Positions 53,538 to 62,705 of a DNA stretch of 64,000 nucleotides are shown one piece after another (position 1 is the stretch's first letter; every line of letters starts with the position of its first letter). This stretch comes from an uncultured Campylobacter sp. (lineage in GTDB: Bacteria; Campylobacterota; Campylobacteria; Campylobacterales; Campylobacteraceae): the NCBI RefSeq assembly GCF_937980635.1, contig NZ_CALJPG010000009.1, forward strand, positions 1-64,000, written 5' to 3'. The notes below the pieces were generated by a model. It saw only the letters and a list, made by a program, of their open reading frames with translations. It made no database searches and was not told where the DNA came from. The translations under genes were made by a program, and so were the position numbers.

Positions 53538-54537
53538 AATTTAAAATTTTATCGTCGTAGTAAAATGAGCTGCCTGCGATAAAAGACTTATCCTCAAACT
53601 CGCCATTTAGCTCGTAGATCGCTTGTCCCTCTAAATTTTCGTCCACGCGGATGACGTAGCCGTTGCGCTCGATGATATACAGATAGCCGCCGCTAAGCAG
53701 TGCGCCGCTAAACTGTGCGAAGGTGAATTTGCGTGATTTGATCAAATTTAGTCCGCGATCAAGTAGCTCGACTCTGCCGTCTTTTAAGAAAAGATAAATT
53801 CTATCGCCGCTAAAAATCACGTCTTTGATGTCTACGTTATGATTTTTATTGCCCGCAGGACTTACCAGCATTAGCCTAGTGGCGGTCACAGCATAAAGGT
53901 TATCGCCCTTGTTTTCTAAGGCGATAATGTTGTTAAAAAACGGCTGGTTGCTTACGACAAAATCGCGTGCCGAGCGCCCACCTACGTTTTCTGCGATGCT
54001 GACTAGTCCATCTAACGCAGGATAAGCGATAAGTTGGTTGATAAATATTGGTGACGCCACGCGCGAATCGATTGCGAATGCATCGCCTACTTTATGATCA
54101 AGTACCACTGCGCCCGAGCTTAGCTTGATAAGCATGATCGAATCATCGCTCATCACTAAAGCCAAATCATCGCCGCGTATATTTGCACTGAGCGCTTGTC
54201 TGCCTAGGGCTTTTTCAAATTTTACGGCGCCTGTGCCACTAACTACTTTAAGCGTGCCATTGATATCGGTTACGACGAAATTTCCGTCATATTCGCCTAA
54301 AAATTTCTCACTTTTTAAGACTTTGAAATTTTTCACCAATCCGTTTTTAGAGATGACTTCGCCGTCTTTTAGCGTCGCACCATCTTTACTAACCGCTACG
54401 ATTTCCGATGGCAGTGAGCCATTAAATTTCATATCACCTGTGATGTTTTCGTCGCTAGGTTCGAAATACTGGCGCTTCGTCGAGCAGCCTAAAAATAAAA
54501 ACGATAGTAAAAGCGTAAATATCAGCGTTTTTTTCAT
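53524..54537 (-). CDS. Lipoprotein with a beta-propeller-like repeat pattern, possibly BamB-related
   Basis: 337 residues with a lipobox (LLSFLFLGC, Cys about 18). The mature part is beta-rich with repeated strand-turn-strand units such as GNFVVTDINGTLKVVSGTGAVKFEKAL, DLALVMSDDSIMLIKLSSGAVVLDHKV and GDRIYLFLKDGRVELLDRGLNLIKSRK. This is the look of PQQ-type propeller blades, as in BamB, the outer-membrane assembly lipoprotein. The gene upstream resembles YfgM, and yfgM-bamB are neighbours in E. coli, which adds weight. Sequence alone does not prove a Bam role. One base overlaps the upstream gene. Confidence 0.72.
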   Translation of the reverse strand: MKKTLIFTLLLSFLFLGCSTKRQYFEPSDENITGDMKFNGSLPSEIVAVSKDGATLKDGEVISKNGLVKNFKVLKSEKFLGEYDGNFVVTDINGTLKVVSGTGAVKFEKALGRQALSANIRGDDLALVMSDDSIMLIKLSSGAVVLDHKVGDAFAIDSRVASPIFINQLIAYPALDGLVSIAENVGGRSARDFVVSNQPFFNNIIALENKGDNLYAVTATRLMLVSPAGNKNHNVDIKDVIFSGDRIYLFLKDGRVELLDRGLNLIKSRKFTFAQFSGALLSGGYLYIIERNGYVIRVDENLEGQAIYELNGEFEDKSFIAGSSFYYDDKILNFDAR

Positions 54538-55088
54538 TATTTATTGCCTCCATAGTGTTTCAAAGCAAGTGCGATTTGACGAACGGGCGAGTTGAGCGGA
54601 ATTTTATCTAGCTCTGCGTGAGCTTGCTCGATTTTGCCTTCTTTTAGCAGGTCGTAGCCTTTGAGCAAAGAATCGTAATCGGCGAGTAGCACTCCGCCTT
54701 GTTTGCCGTTTTGTAGATTTATTATCTCTTTTAGCATAACATCGATGCCTTGGGTATTTTCTAGCGCCACTCGCTCGTCTGCAGAGCCGTTTTGCAAAAT
54801 ATAAAGAGCGTATAGATTTATATCTTTTTGCTTAAGCTCGGCTAGCTTAGCGTCATCGCGCTTGTTAAGCAGCTCGTCATAGATCGCGTTAGCACTTGCT
54901 ATGCGGCGATCACTTAGAAATTCATTTGCGTAATATCCGATAAACGCTACGATCAAAACCGCAGCCAAAAATATCAGCGGCTTTTTGTATTTTTTTACGA
55001 AAATTTCGCTTTTTATGACGCTTTCTAGAAACTGCTCTTCTGTGCCAATCTCTTTTTTCACGCCTTCGATGTCGTCTTTTAAAGCCAA
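54537..55088 (-). CDS. YfgM-like single-helix membrane protein
   Basis: 183 residues with a cytoplasmic N-terminus (ALKDDIEGVKKEIGTEEQFLESVI), one membrane helix (KPLIFLAAVLIVAFIGYYANEF, about residues 36-57) and a periplasmic helical part with TPR-like spacing (AIYDELLNKRDDAKLAELKQKD, YDLLKEGKIEQAHAELDKIPL). This is the layout of YfgM, a SecYEG/PpiD-associated protein. It is first in the operon leading to the bamB-like lipoprotein, coaX and hisG. A minus-strand TACAAT at 55121-55126 is a likely promoter. Confidence 0.75.
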   Translation of the reverse strand: MALKDDIEGVKKEIGTEEQFLESVIKSEIFVKKYKKPLIFLAAVLIVAFIGYYANEFLSDRRIASANAIYDELLNKRDDAKLAELKQKDINLYALYILQNGSADERVALENTQGIDVMLKEIINLQNGKQGGVLLADYDSLLKGYDLLKEGKIEQAHAELDKIPLNSPVRQIALALKHYGGNK

Positions 55089-55120
55089 AATTTAGTCCTT
55101 TATTTGAGAAAATCGGCGTA

Positions 55121-55126
55121 ATTGTA
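55121..55126 (-). promoter_or_regulatory. Candidate -10 box for the yfgM-like/coaX/hisG operon
   Basis: ATTGTA on the plus strand reads TACAAT in TATGCTACAATTACG, about 33 bases before the minus-strand ATG. It is divergent from the gatC promoter. Confidence 0.5.
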
Positions 55127-55171
55127 GCATAAAAAATTTTAAATACCGCCTAAGATAAAGAATTTTTATGA

Positions 55172-55177
55172 TATAAT
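55172..55177 (+). promoter_or_regulatory. Candidate -10 box for the gatC operon
   Basis: TATAAT in TTATGATATAATGTCGC, 28 bases before the gatC ATG at 55205. Confidence 0.6.
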
Positions 55178-55204
55178 GTCGCATTTATCAGAAAAAGGAA
55201 AGTT

Positions 55205-55492
55205 ATGATAATAGACGACGCCTTGCTAAGTAAGCTGGAAAGGCTATCTGCTCTTAAAATTCCGGATGCTAAGCGAGAAGAATTTAAAGGGCAATTAAAT
55301 AATATCGTAGATTTTGTAGAAATTTTAAATGAGCTGGATTTACAAAGCGGCGAGGCGGCTATCACTACGCTGAAAGGCGGTACTCCGTTTCGCAAAGATA
55401 TTCCACGCAAAAGCGACGTTGCAGAAAGCGTCTTAAAGCATGCTCCGCAGTCCGAAGGCGGCTACTTCGTAGTACCGAAAATCATAGATTGA
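55205..55492 (+). CDS. gatC: Asp-tRNA(Asn)/Glu-tRNA(Gln) amidotransferase subunit C
   Basis: A 95-residue stabilising subunit of the GatCAB amidotransferase. It shows the family pattern LLSKLERLSALKIPDAKREEFKGQLNNIVDFVEILNELD and the C-terminal FRKDIPRKSDVAESVLKHAP..GGYFVVPKII. GatA and GatB are not in the window, as is usual when gatC is unlinked. AAAAGGAAAG precedes the ATG. It begins a run gatC-pilT-cvpA-fur-lysS-glyA with very short gaps or overlaps. Confidence 0.95.
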   Translation: MIIDDALLSKLERLSALKIPDAKREEFKGQLNNIVDFVEILNELDLQSGEAAITTLKGGTPFRKDIPRKSDVAESVLKHAPQSEGGYFVVPKIID

Positions 55493-55502
55493 AAGGAATT
55501 TT

Positions 55503-56585
55503 ATGGAAGAAGTTCAAAGAAATTTAGTAGATATCGAAACTCTACTAAAAACCGTCGTTTTTAACAAAGCGAGCGACCTCCACTTAGTTTCGCGCTCGGC
55601 GCCTCAAATACGTATCGACGGAACATTGCGCCCACTTGCCATGGACCCGCTTAAGGGCACGGATATCGAGTATATCTGCTACGCGCTCATTACCGATGCT
55701 CAAAAAAGTGCGCTCGAGGAAAATAAAGAGCTCGACTTTGCGATTGAGCTTCCTAATATCGGACGCTTCCGTGGCAATTACTATTACACTATGAACGGCG
55801 ATTTGGCTGCTGCATTTCGTATTATTCCTATCGATATTCCTAGTCTGGACGATTTAAAAGCCCCTACGATTTTTAAAGAGGTAGTTAAGCACGAAAAAGG
55901 TATGATTTTGGTTACCGGGCCTACTGGTAGCGGTAAATCAACTACTCTTGCCGCGATGCTAAACGAGATCAACGAAAAAGAGCGCAAACACATCATCACC
56001 GTTGAAGATCCGGTTGAGTTCGTCCATACCAATAAAAAAGCACTTTTCTCTCACAGAAATATCGGCACTGATACCCATTCCTACGCTAATGCGTTAAAAT
56101 TTGCCTTGCGTGAGGACCCGGATATTATCCTCGTGGGTGAGATGCGCGATAGAGAGACTATCTCGATTGCCATTACCGCGGCTGAGACCGGTCACTTGGT
56201 ATTTGGTACGCTGCACACCAACTCCGCGATGCAGACGATCAACCGTATTATCGATAGCTTTGATGGCGGCGAGCAGCTCCAAGTGCGAAATATGCTCTCC
56301 GTATCACTTACCGCGGTCATTTCGCAATCGCTTTTGCCAAAGCTTGGCGGCGGACGTATCGCGATCCATGAAATTTTGCTCAATAACAATGCCGTAGCAA
56401 ATCTAATCCGCGAAAACAAGGTGCATCAAATTTACTCTCAAATGCAGCTAAATCAGCAATCTACCGGTATGATAACTCAAACTCAAGCGATGGTTAAAGC
56501 GATCCGTGCAAATCAAATTTCAAAAGATACGGCGTTTAGGTACTCGACTAACCTGCAAGAGTTAATAGGCGTGGTGGGTGCTTGA
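55503..56585 (+). CDS. pilT: PilT-like retraction ATPase of type IV pili
   Basis: A 360-residue secretion ATPase. Walker A is VTGPTGSGKSTTLAAML (about residue 135). The Asp box/Walker B region is EDPDIILVGEMRDRETI, the His box is HLVFGTLHTNSAMQTINRIID, and the N-terminal start SASDLHLVSRSAPQIRIDG is PAS-like as in PilT. The C-terminal AIRxN sequence typical of PilT is visible (AIRANQIS). Its presence in a housekeeping operon is notable, because the window has no other pilus genes. It starts 10 bases after gatC with AAAGGAATTTT in front; its stop overlaps the cvpA start. Confidence 0.92.
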   Translation: MEEVQRNLVDIETLLKTVVFNKASDLHLVSRSAPQIRIDGTLRPLAMDPLKGTDIEYICYALITDAQKSALEENKELDFAIELPNIGRFRGNYYYTMNGDLAAAFRIIPIDIPSLDDLKAPTIFKEVVKHEKGMILVTGPTGSGKSTTLAAMLNEINEKERKHIITVEDPVEFVHTNKKALFSHRNIGTDTHSYANALKFALREDPDIILVGEMRDRETISIAITAAETGHLVFGTLHTNSAMQTINRIIDSFDGGEQLQVRNMLSVSLTAVISQSLLPKLGGGRIAIHEILLNNNAVANLIRENKVHQIYSQMQLNQQSTGMITQTQAMVKAIRANQISKDTAFRYSTNLQELIGVVGA

Positions 56586-57262
56586 TGGAAGGTATTAATT
56601 GGTTCGACGTCGGCTGTTTAGTACTCGTAGTGCTCTTCGGACTGCGCGGTATCACCAACGGCATTGTAAAAGAAATTTTTGGAATTTTGGGTCTCATCGG
56701 CGGTCTTTTTGCCGCGATGCGTTATAAAACTATGGCAGGCGAGTGGATTGCAGCCAAAATTCCCGCTTTACAGAATGCAAACGGCGTGCTTTCAGGTGAT
56801 ACGACGCAGGTTCTAATCGGCTTTATCGCTGTGCTTTTTGGCGTATGGATCTCGTGTCTGATTATAGGCGAAATTATTTCAAAATTCTTTAAATGGAGCG
56901 GACTCGGATTTGTCGATAAGATCGGCGGTTTCGTGTTTAGCGTAAGTAAAATTTTCTTGATTTTTGCCGTTATCGTTACGCTTGCAAGCGGTCCTATGTC
57001 GATGAATGAACAGACCAAAAAGTATTTTGAAAGCAGCAAAACTGCGCCGATTTTTTTAAAAATAGGAAATTGGATTTTAAATCTCAAAGACGATCCGAAG
57101 ATCAAACAAAGCTTGGATTCTATCGGTTCTAAGATGGATGATAAGCTCTTAAAAGATCAGAATTCTACCGCCCGTATGAACTCGGATCAAAATCAAAGCA
57201 CTGAACCTAGCGATTTTAACGCCAGTTCAGAAGTAAATTCTACAGAAAGGACAAAATTATGA
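56585..57262 (+). CDS. CvpA-family membrane protein
   Basis: A 225-residue protein with four helices in the first 140 residues (FDVGCLVLVVLFGLRGITNGIVKEIFGILGLIGGLFAAMRY is the family's N-terminal block). A soluble acidic/Asn-rich tail follows. CvpA proteins affect colicin V export, bile tolerance and envelope homeostasis by unknown means. The ATG at 56585 overlaps the pilT stop (TGATG); a TTG one codon earlier is possible. The stop overlaps the fur ATG by 4 bases. Confidence 0.88.
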   Translation: MEGINWFDVGCLVLVVLFGLRGITNGIVKEIFGILGLIGGLFAAMRYKTMAGEWIAAKIPALQNANGVLSGDTTQVLIGFIAVLFGVWISCLIIGEIISKFFKWSGLGFVDKIGGFVFSVSKIFLIFAVIVTLASGPMSMNEQTKKYFESSKTAPIFLKIGNWILNLKDDPKIKQSLDSIGSKMDDKLLKDQNSTARMNSDQNQSTEPSDFNASSEVNSTERTKL

Positions 57263-57726
57263 ATGCAAAAATCGAAAATTTAGAGTTTGACGCTCTAATT
57301 GTTGAGTTTAAAAAGGCGCTTGCCGCTAGCGGTTTAAAATATACTAAGCAGCGCGAGGTTTTGCTCCGCACGCTTTATAACAATAACAAACACTTCACAC
57401 CTGAGGCGCTTCACAACGAGATCAAAGCGAAATTTCCGGAGCTAAACGTAGGCATAGCGACGGTGTATCGCACCTTAAATTTATTAGAGGATTCGGGGAT
57501 GGCGACGTCGATCTCATTTGGCGCACAGGGCAAGAAATTTGAGCTTGCCAACAAGCCTCACCACGACCACTTAATCTGCAAAAGCTGCAACAAGATCATA
57601 GAATTTCAAGACGCCACTATCGAGCGCAAACAGCTTGCCGTCGCCAAAGAGCACGGATTTACGCTTACGGGGCACATGATGCAGCTGTATGGAATTTGCC
57701 CTGAATGCGCGGCGAAAAGGAAGTAG
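57259..57726 (+). CDS. fur: Ferric uptake regulator
   Basis: A 155-residue iron-responsive repressor. The winged helix is KYTKQREVLLRTLYNNNKHFTPEALH, with recognition helix VGIATVYRTLNLLEDSGMA. The metal sites are KPHHDHLICKSCNKIIEF and the C-terminal CPEC, which gives a structural CxxC pair. It overlaps cvpA by 4 bases (ATGA), with AAAGGAC in front. It is followed directly by lysS, as in C. jejuni (Cj0400-Cj0401). Confidence 0.96.
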   Translation: MNAKIENLEFDALIVEFKKALAASGLKYTKQREVLLRTLYNNNKHFTPEALHNEIKAKFPELNVGIATVYRTLNLLEDSGMATSISFGAQGKKFELANKPHHDHLICKSCNKIIEFQDATIERKQLAVAKEHGFTLTGHMMQLYGICPECAAKRK

Positions 57727-57727
57727 A

Positions 57728-59221
57728 TTGTTTGATAGCCAGTTAGAAATCCAAAGGATAGATAAGGCATCGGAACTTCGGAATTTAGGGGCTAATCCTT
57801 ATCCACACTTTCTAAAAAAAGATATGAGCATAGCCGAGTTTAAAGAAAAATTCGGCTACATAAAAGATACCGAGGATAAAAAAGCGAGCGAGGAGATAAG
57901 CCTTGCCGGAAGGTTAAAGCTAAAGCGCGTCGCGGGCAAATCCACCTTTGCAAACATAGAAGATCAAAGCGGTAATATTCAAATTTATTACTCTCGCGAC
58001 AGTATCGGCGAGGAGGATTACTCTAAATTTAAGAAAAATCTCGAAGTAGGCGATATAATTTTAGTGCGCGGATACGCTTTCGTCACCCAAACAGGCGAGT
58101 TTTCGATCCATGCCAGCAAAATAACGCTCGCGTCTAAAGCGATCTGCCCGCTTCCGGAGAAATTTCATGGCCTTGTCGATATCGAGATGCGCTACCGCCA
58201 AAGATACCTCGATATGATAATGAACCCCGAGATCCGCGCGGATTTTATTAAGCGCTCGATCATCGTTAGCGAGATTCGCAGCTTTTTTGAAAAGCATGGA
58301 TTTTTAGAGGTCGAAACGCCGATGATGCACCCAATCGCGGGCGGCGCGAACGCTAAGCCTTTCATCACGCACCACAACGCCCTCGACGTCGATCGCTACC
58401 TGCGTATCGCGCCGGAGCTGTATCTTAAGCGCCTCGTCGTAGGCGGCATGGAGGCGGTCTTTGAGATCAACCGAAATTTCCGCAACGAGGGCATGGATCT
58501 GACGCACAATCCGGAATTTACCAGCATAGAATTCTACTGGGCGTGGCATGATTATAACGACGCGATGAACCTAACCGAGGAGCTATTTAAAGCGCTGTTT
58601 AAGAGGCTCGGGCTGGGTGAAATTTTAACCTACGATGAGCGCGAGATAGATTTTTCAAAGCCTTTTGCGCGCATAAAGTATATTGACGCGCTTACTCAGA
58701 TAGGCGGCATCGAGCCGCAGATCGTAAATGATCGCGAAAAGATCATCGCAAAGCTCAAAGAGGATAAATTTGAAGTCAGTGAAAAGCTCGATCTAGGCCA
58801 CCTGCAGAGCGAACTTTTTGATAATTACGTAGAAGCTAAGCTCATAAATCCGACCTTCATCGTAGATTTTCCGATCTCGATCAGCCCACTTTCGCGCAGA
58901 AGCGATGAAAATCCGCAGATAGCCGAGAGATTTGAGCTTTACATCGCAGGCAAAGAGCTAGCCAACGCCTTTAATGAGCTGAATGATCCGATCGATCAAT
59001 ACGCCAGATTTAAGGCTCAAATCGACGCTAAAAATGCTGGCGACGACGAGGCGCACGAGATGGACGAGGATTACGTTCGCGCGCTTAGCTACGCGATGCC
59101 GCCGACTACCGGCTGGGGGCTCGGCATCGATCGCTTGGCGATGATTTTGCTGAATAAAAAATCGATCCGCGACGTGATTTTATTCCCTGCGATGAGGCCG
59201 TTAAATTTAGAGAAGGAGTGA
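57728..59221 (+). CDS. lysS: Lysyl-tRNA synthetase, class II
   Basis: A 497-residue enzyme that charges tRNA-Lys. The N-terminal OB domain has AGRLKLKRVAGKSTFANIEDQSGNIQIY. Class II motif 2 is FEINRNFRNEGMDLTHNPEF and motif 3 is GWGLGIDRLAMILLN. The start is TTG at 57728, two bases after the fur stop: the family begins with F-D-x-Q-L, and AAGGAAG lies in front. A longer frame starting inside fur is not credible. The stop overlaps the region before glyA. Confidence 0.96.
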   Translation: MFDSQLEIQRIDKASELRNLGANPYPHFLKKDMSIAEFKEKFGYIKDTEDKKASEEISLAGRLKLKRVAGKSTFANIEDQSGNIQIYYSRDSIGEEDYSKFKKNLEVGDIILVRGYAFVTQTGEFSIHASKITLASKAICPLPEKFHGLVDIEMRYRQRYLDMIMNPEIRADFIKRSIIVSEIRSFFEKHGFLEVETPMMHPIAGGANAKPFITHHNALDVDRYLRIAPELYLKRLVVGGMEAVFEINRNFRNEGMDLTHNPEFTSIEFYWAWHDYNDAMNLTEELFKALFKRLGLGEILTYDEREIDFSKPFARIKYIDALTQIGGIEPQIVNDREKIIAKLKEDKFEVSEKLDLGHLQSELFDNYVEAKLINPTFIVDFPISISPLSRRSDENPQIAERFELYIAGKELANAFNELNDPIDQYARFKAQIDAKNAGDDEAHEMDEDYVRALSYAMPPTTGWGLGIDRLAMILLNKKSIRDVILFPAMRPLNLEKE

Positions 59222-59223
59222 AT

Positions 59224-60471
59224 GTGTCAAATTTAGAAAAATTCGATAATGAAATTTTTAGTTTAACCAACAAAGAGCTTGCCCGCCAGTGCGATTATTT
59301 GGAGATGATTGCGAGCGAAAATTTTACCTATCCCGAGGTAATGGAGGCGATGGGCTCGGTGCTAACGAACAAATACGCCGAGGGCTATCCCGGCAAGCGC
59401 TACTACGGCGGCTGCGAGTTTGTAGACGAGATCGAACAGATCGCGATCGATCGCTGCAAAAAGCTCTTCGGCTGTGAGTTTGCAAACGTCCAGCCAAACA
59501 GTGGCAGCCAAGCCAATCAAGGCGTATATGCCGCGTTTTTGAAACCGGGCGATAAAATTTTAGGCATGGCTCTTAGCCACGGCGGGCATTTGACGCACGG
59601 CGCGAAGGTCTCAAGCAGCGGAAAGATGTATGAGAGCTTCGAGTACGGCGTGGAGCTTGACGGTCGCATAAACTACGATAAGGTGCTTGAGATCGCTCAG
59701 ATCGTAAAACCAAAGATGATCGTTTGCGGCGCAAGCGCCTATACGCGCGAGATAGATTTTGCTAAATTTAGACAGATCGCTGATAGCGTGGACGCGTTTC
59801 TTTTCGCCGACGTAGCGCATGTCGCAGGGCTCGTCGTCGCGGGCGAACATACTAATCCGTTTCCGCACTGCCACGTCGTAAGCTCGACCACGCACAAGAC
59901 GCTTCGCGGTCCGCGAGGCGGCATCATAATGACCAACGACGAGGAATTTGCTAAAAAGATCAACTCGGCGATCTTTCCAGGTATCCAAGGCGGCCCGCTA
60001 ATGCACGTAATCGCTGCAAAGGCGGTGGGCTTTAAACACAATCTAAGCCCTGAGTGGAAGGTCTACGCCAAGCAGGTCAAGGCAAACGCTAGAGTTTTGG
60101 GCGAAACGCTGGTCGGGCGCGGCTTTGATCTCGTTAGCGGCGGCACCGATAACCATCTGATTTTAATGAGCTTTTTAAATAGAGATTTTAGCGGCAAGGA
60201 CGCTAGCGCCGCGCTTGAAAACGCAGGTATTACGACGAATAAAAACACCGTGCCGGGCGAGACGCGCAGCCCGTTCGTCACCAGCGGCATCCGCGTCGGC
60301 AGCCCCGCACTTACGGCGCGCGGTATGAAGGAGAAAGAATTTGAGTTTATCGGAAATAAAATCGCTGACGTACTAAGCGACATCTCAAATTCCAAGCTTC
60401 AGGCGCAGGTTAAAGAGGAGGTGCGGGATTTGGCGCACCGCTTTATCATCTACGACCGCGCGATGTATTAA
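59224..60471 (+). CDS. glyA: Serine hydroxymethyltransferase
   Basis: A 415-residue PLP enzyme that interconverts serine and glycine with tetrahydrofolate. Motifs: NKYAEGYPGKRYYGGCEFVDEIE, VQPNSGSQANQGVY, ADVAHVAGLVVAG, the PLP lysine in VVSSTTHKTLRGPRGG (about residue 226) and GTDNHLILM. The start is GTG at 59224, with AAGGAG at 59213-59218; a GTG at 59218 overlaps that site. It is followed by a strong palindrome that probably ends the operon. Confidence 0.96.
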   Translation: MSNLEKFDNEIFSLTNKELARQCDYLEMIASENFTYPEVMEAMGSVLTNKYAEGYPGKRYYGGCEFVDEIEQIAIDRCKKLFGCEFANVQPNSGSQANQGVYAAFLKPGDKILGMALSHGGHLTHGAKVSSSGKMYESFEYGVELDGRINYDKVLEIAQIVKPKMIVCGASAYTREIDFAKFRQIADSVDAFLFADVAHVAGLVVAGEHTNPFPHCHVVSSTTHKTLRGPRGGIIMTNDEEFAKKINSAIFPGIQGGPLMHVIAAKAVGFKHNLSPEWKVYAKQVKANARVLGETLVGRGFDLVSGGTDNHLILMSFLNRDFSGKDASAALENAGITTNKNTVPGETRSPFVTSGIRVGSPALTARGMKEKEFEFIGNKIADVLSDISNSKLQAQVKEEVRDLAHRFIIYDRAMY

Positions 60472-60479
60472 ATTTAATA

Positions 60480-60511
60480 AATTCGGGTAAGCTTACCCGA
60501 ATTATTTATTT
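60480..60511 (+). terminator. Palindromic terminator after glyA
   Basis: A perfect 24-base palindrome (60480-60503, centre AAGCTT) folds as a 10-bp stem AATTCGGGTA/TACCCGAATT with an AGCT loop, followed by ATTTATTT. It lies 9 bases after the glyA stop. Confidence 0.7.
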
Positions 60512-60565
60512 CGTAAATTTTGCGTGGTAGAATTTACAAAGCAAATAATAATCTTAGGAGAGAGT

Positions 60566-61597
60566 ATGAACGACAAAAATTTCGATATGAGCAGCATAGA
60601 CGACATAGTGATCAATAGCGGCAATGTCGATAAGAACGCGAATTTAAAAAAAGGTCTTACCGTCGCAGCCGGCGTCGTAGTTTTATTCTTAATCATTTTA
60701 ATCATAATGAAGGCTATTAATAAAGACGATATTGATACCAACGCAGGTCTTACTATGCCTAGTGAAGAAGAGCTTGCCAAAGCGGAGCAAAAGCCTGCCG
60801 TACAAGTTCAAAAGCCTGAGCCTTCGCAGCCTGAGCCTGTAGAGGTAAAATCAGAACCCAATGCAGCATCTGCAGCTCCAACCAAAGTAGAGATAAAAAC
60901 CCAGGAACCTAATTCCGAAAGTAAGGTCGTCGCAAGCGCTCAGCCTGAAGCGCAGAAAGTAGAAATCCAAAAGCCCGAAATCAAAGAAGAGCCAAAAAAA
61001 TCCGAAGTTAAAATAGAAAGTAAAAAGATTGAGCCTAAAGACGAAGCCAAAAAGTCTGAAAAAACAGACGTAAAAAAGTCCGAGCCTAAAAAAGAGTCTG
61101 CAAAAGACGAGATAAAAAAAGAACCTTCTAAAACCGAAATTAGAAAAGTCGAGCAGAAAGTGGAGCCTAAAAAAGAACCTGAAAAACAAGCAAAAGCAGA
61201 AGTAAAAAAAGAGCTTTCAAAAACGGAAGCTAAAAAGGAACATGCTAAAGCTGAGACCAAGAAAGAGCCCGCTAAGCCCGAGCCTAAAAAAGAAGCTAGC
61301 AAACCAGAGTCTAAAAGTGAGAGCGTAAAGGCTGGCGTTGCAGCAAAGAGCACCAGCACCAGCGTGGCAAACGGCAGTTATGTGCAGGTTTTCGCATCCA
61401 ATGCCTACGATCCAAATGGATCTGATACCAAAAAAATCACTAAAAAAGGCTATAATCCGATCGCTCTGCAAACTCACGTCGGCAGCAAGAGTGTGACTAA
61501 AATTTTAGTCGGACCTTTTGAGGGCGAGACGCTACAAAAGGCGCTTAGCGATATGCGCTCAATCAACAGCGGCGCGTATATTTACCGAGTGAAATAG
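60566..61597 (+). CDS. SPOR-domain membrane protein with a Lys/Glu/Pro repeat stalk
   Basis: A 343-residue inner-membrane protein. The short cytoplasmic N-terminus (NDKNFDMSSIDDIVINSG) leads to one helix (GLTVAAGVVVLFLIILIIMKAI, about residues 28-50). A long charged stalk of KKEPxKxE-type repeats (about residues 85-255) then leads to a C-terminal SPOR domain (SYVQVFASNAYDPNG.., KILVGPFEGETLQKAL). SPOR domains bind denuded septal glycan, so a role at the division site is likely. The start is the ATG at 60566 with AGGAGAGAG in front; an in-frame upstream codon at 60524 has no site. The stop overlaps the aroE GTG start. Confidence 0.88.
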   Translation: MNDKNFDMSSIDDIVINSGNVDKNANLKKGLTVAAGVVVLFLIILIIMKAINKDDIDTNAGLTMPSEEELAKAEQKPAVQVQKPEPSQPEPVEVKSEPNAASAAPTKVEIKTQEPNSESKVVASAQPEAQKVEIQKPEIKEEPKKSEVKIESKKIEPKDEAKKSEKTDVKKSEPKKESAKDEIKKEPSKTEIRKVEQKVEPKKEPEKQAKAEVKKELSKTEAKKEHAKAETKKEPAKPEPKKEASKPESKSESVKAGVAAKSTSTSVANGSYVQVFASNAYDPNGSDTKKITKKGYNPIALQTHVGSKSVTKILVGPFEGETLQKALSDMRSINSGAYIYRVK

Positions 61598-62382
61598 TGG
61601 ACAGATTCGCGGTTTTCGGCAACCCGATCGCCCACTCTCTCTCGCCGCTACTTCATAATTACGCGATAAAATTTTTGGAGCTGGACGCCTACTATGGGCG
61701 AGTTTTGCTGCAACGCGGCGAGGAGCTGCGAGCTAAATTTGAAGCTTTAGAGCTTACGGGCGCGAACGTGACTGTCCCTTTTAAACTTGACGCATTTAAA
61801 GCATGCGACATCCTAAGCGAGGCGGCGCAGAAGATCGGCTCGGTAAACACGCTAGTGCTAAAAGGCAACGCGCTGCACGGCTTTAACACCGACGCGCAAG
61901 GCTTTTTCTGCGCGATCTTGGGCTTTGGCGAGATTCGCAATGCACTTATTTTAGGTGCGGGCGGCACGACGCGAGCGATCGGCTACGCGCTAGGCGAAAA
62001 CGGCGTGAAATTTGACATCCTAAACCGCAGCGCAAAAGATTTTGACTTCGGCTGCGAGGAGTTTTTTACCTATGAAAATTTCAAATACAAAGACTACGAT
62101 CTGATCGTCAATGCCACCGGCGCGGGGCTCAAAGATGACGCGCTGCCTGCGCCCGAGGGGGTAATAGATGAAATCTTATCCCGCGCTAAATTTGCTTTTG
62201 ACGCCATCTACGGCAAGCAGACTCCGTTTTTACAAGCCGCGCGCGCAAAAAATCTACCAGCAAAAGACGGTAAGGAGATGCTTATAAATCAGGGCGCGCT
62301 TGCTTTCAATCTCTTTTTCGGCGGCAAATTTGATCTCCAAGAGATAATTAAGCTTATGAGTTACGCCGCAAATCTTCGCTAA
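61597..62382 (+). CDS. aroE: Shikimate dehydrogenase
   Basis: A 261-residue NADPH enzyme of aromatic amino-acid synthesis. The shikimate site is GNPIAHSLSPLLHN and GANVTVPFKLDAF (catalytic Lys). The NADP domain has LILGAGGTTRAIGYAL and DLIVNATGAGL, with the end motif INQGALAFNLFFG. The start is GTG at 61597, sharing one base with the TAG of the SPOR gene. The same gene order (glyA, SPOR protein, aroE) is known from C. jejuni. Confidence 0.95.
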   Translation: MDRFAVFGNPIAHSLSPLLHNYAIKFLELDAYYGRVLLQRGEELRAKFEALELTGANVTVPFKLDAFKACDILSEAAQKIGSVNTLVLKGNALHGFNTDAQGFFCAILGFGEIRNALILGAGGTTRAIGYALGENGVKFDILNRSAKDFDFGCEEFFTYENFKYKDYDLIVNATGAGLKDDALPAPEGVIDEILSRAKFAFDAIYGKQTPFLQAARAKNLPAKDGKEMLINQGALAFNLFFGGKFDLQEIIKLMSYAANLR

Positions 62383-62705
62383 ATTTAGAGCCGGATGCGG
62401 CGCTAAATTTTATATCGCTCAAACGATTAAAATTTTTGCCTTGCTTTAAATTTACCGCATAAAGCGGGATGACACCGCTAGCTTTATCTTTTACGCCGCC
62501 TGAAACGAAGCAAAATTTTAATCTAAAAAGCGGCGAGACCGCTCGGTTTTTGAAAACGCGCGCTATGGCGCGTCGCGGCAGAGTTTGGAATTTTTTCCGA
62601 AATAGGATAAAATCAGCGCGAAATTTTTAAAATTTAAAGTTAGATTTTAATTAATTACTATATAATAAAAAATATAAACTAATAATTGCTAAAGGTTAAA
62701 ATTTA
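62383..62705. other. Intergenic region before the cydA unit
   Basis: 323 bases with no gene. A weak terminator-like hairpin for aroE (AGCGG 62529-62533, CCGCT 62539-62543, then GGTTTTT) and an AT-rich promoter region near 62,640-62,690. Confidence 0.5.

Noticed and set aside
60851..61359. Phe/Ser-rich frames antisense to the SPOR-protein gene
   Set aside because: They arise from the Lys/Glu codon repeats of the stalk read backwards.
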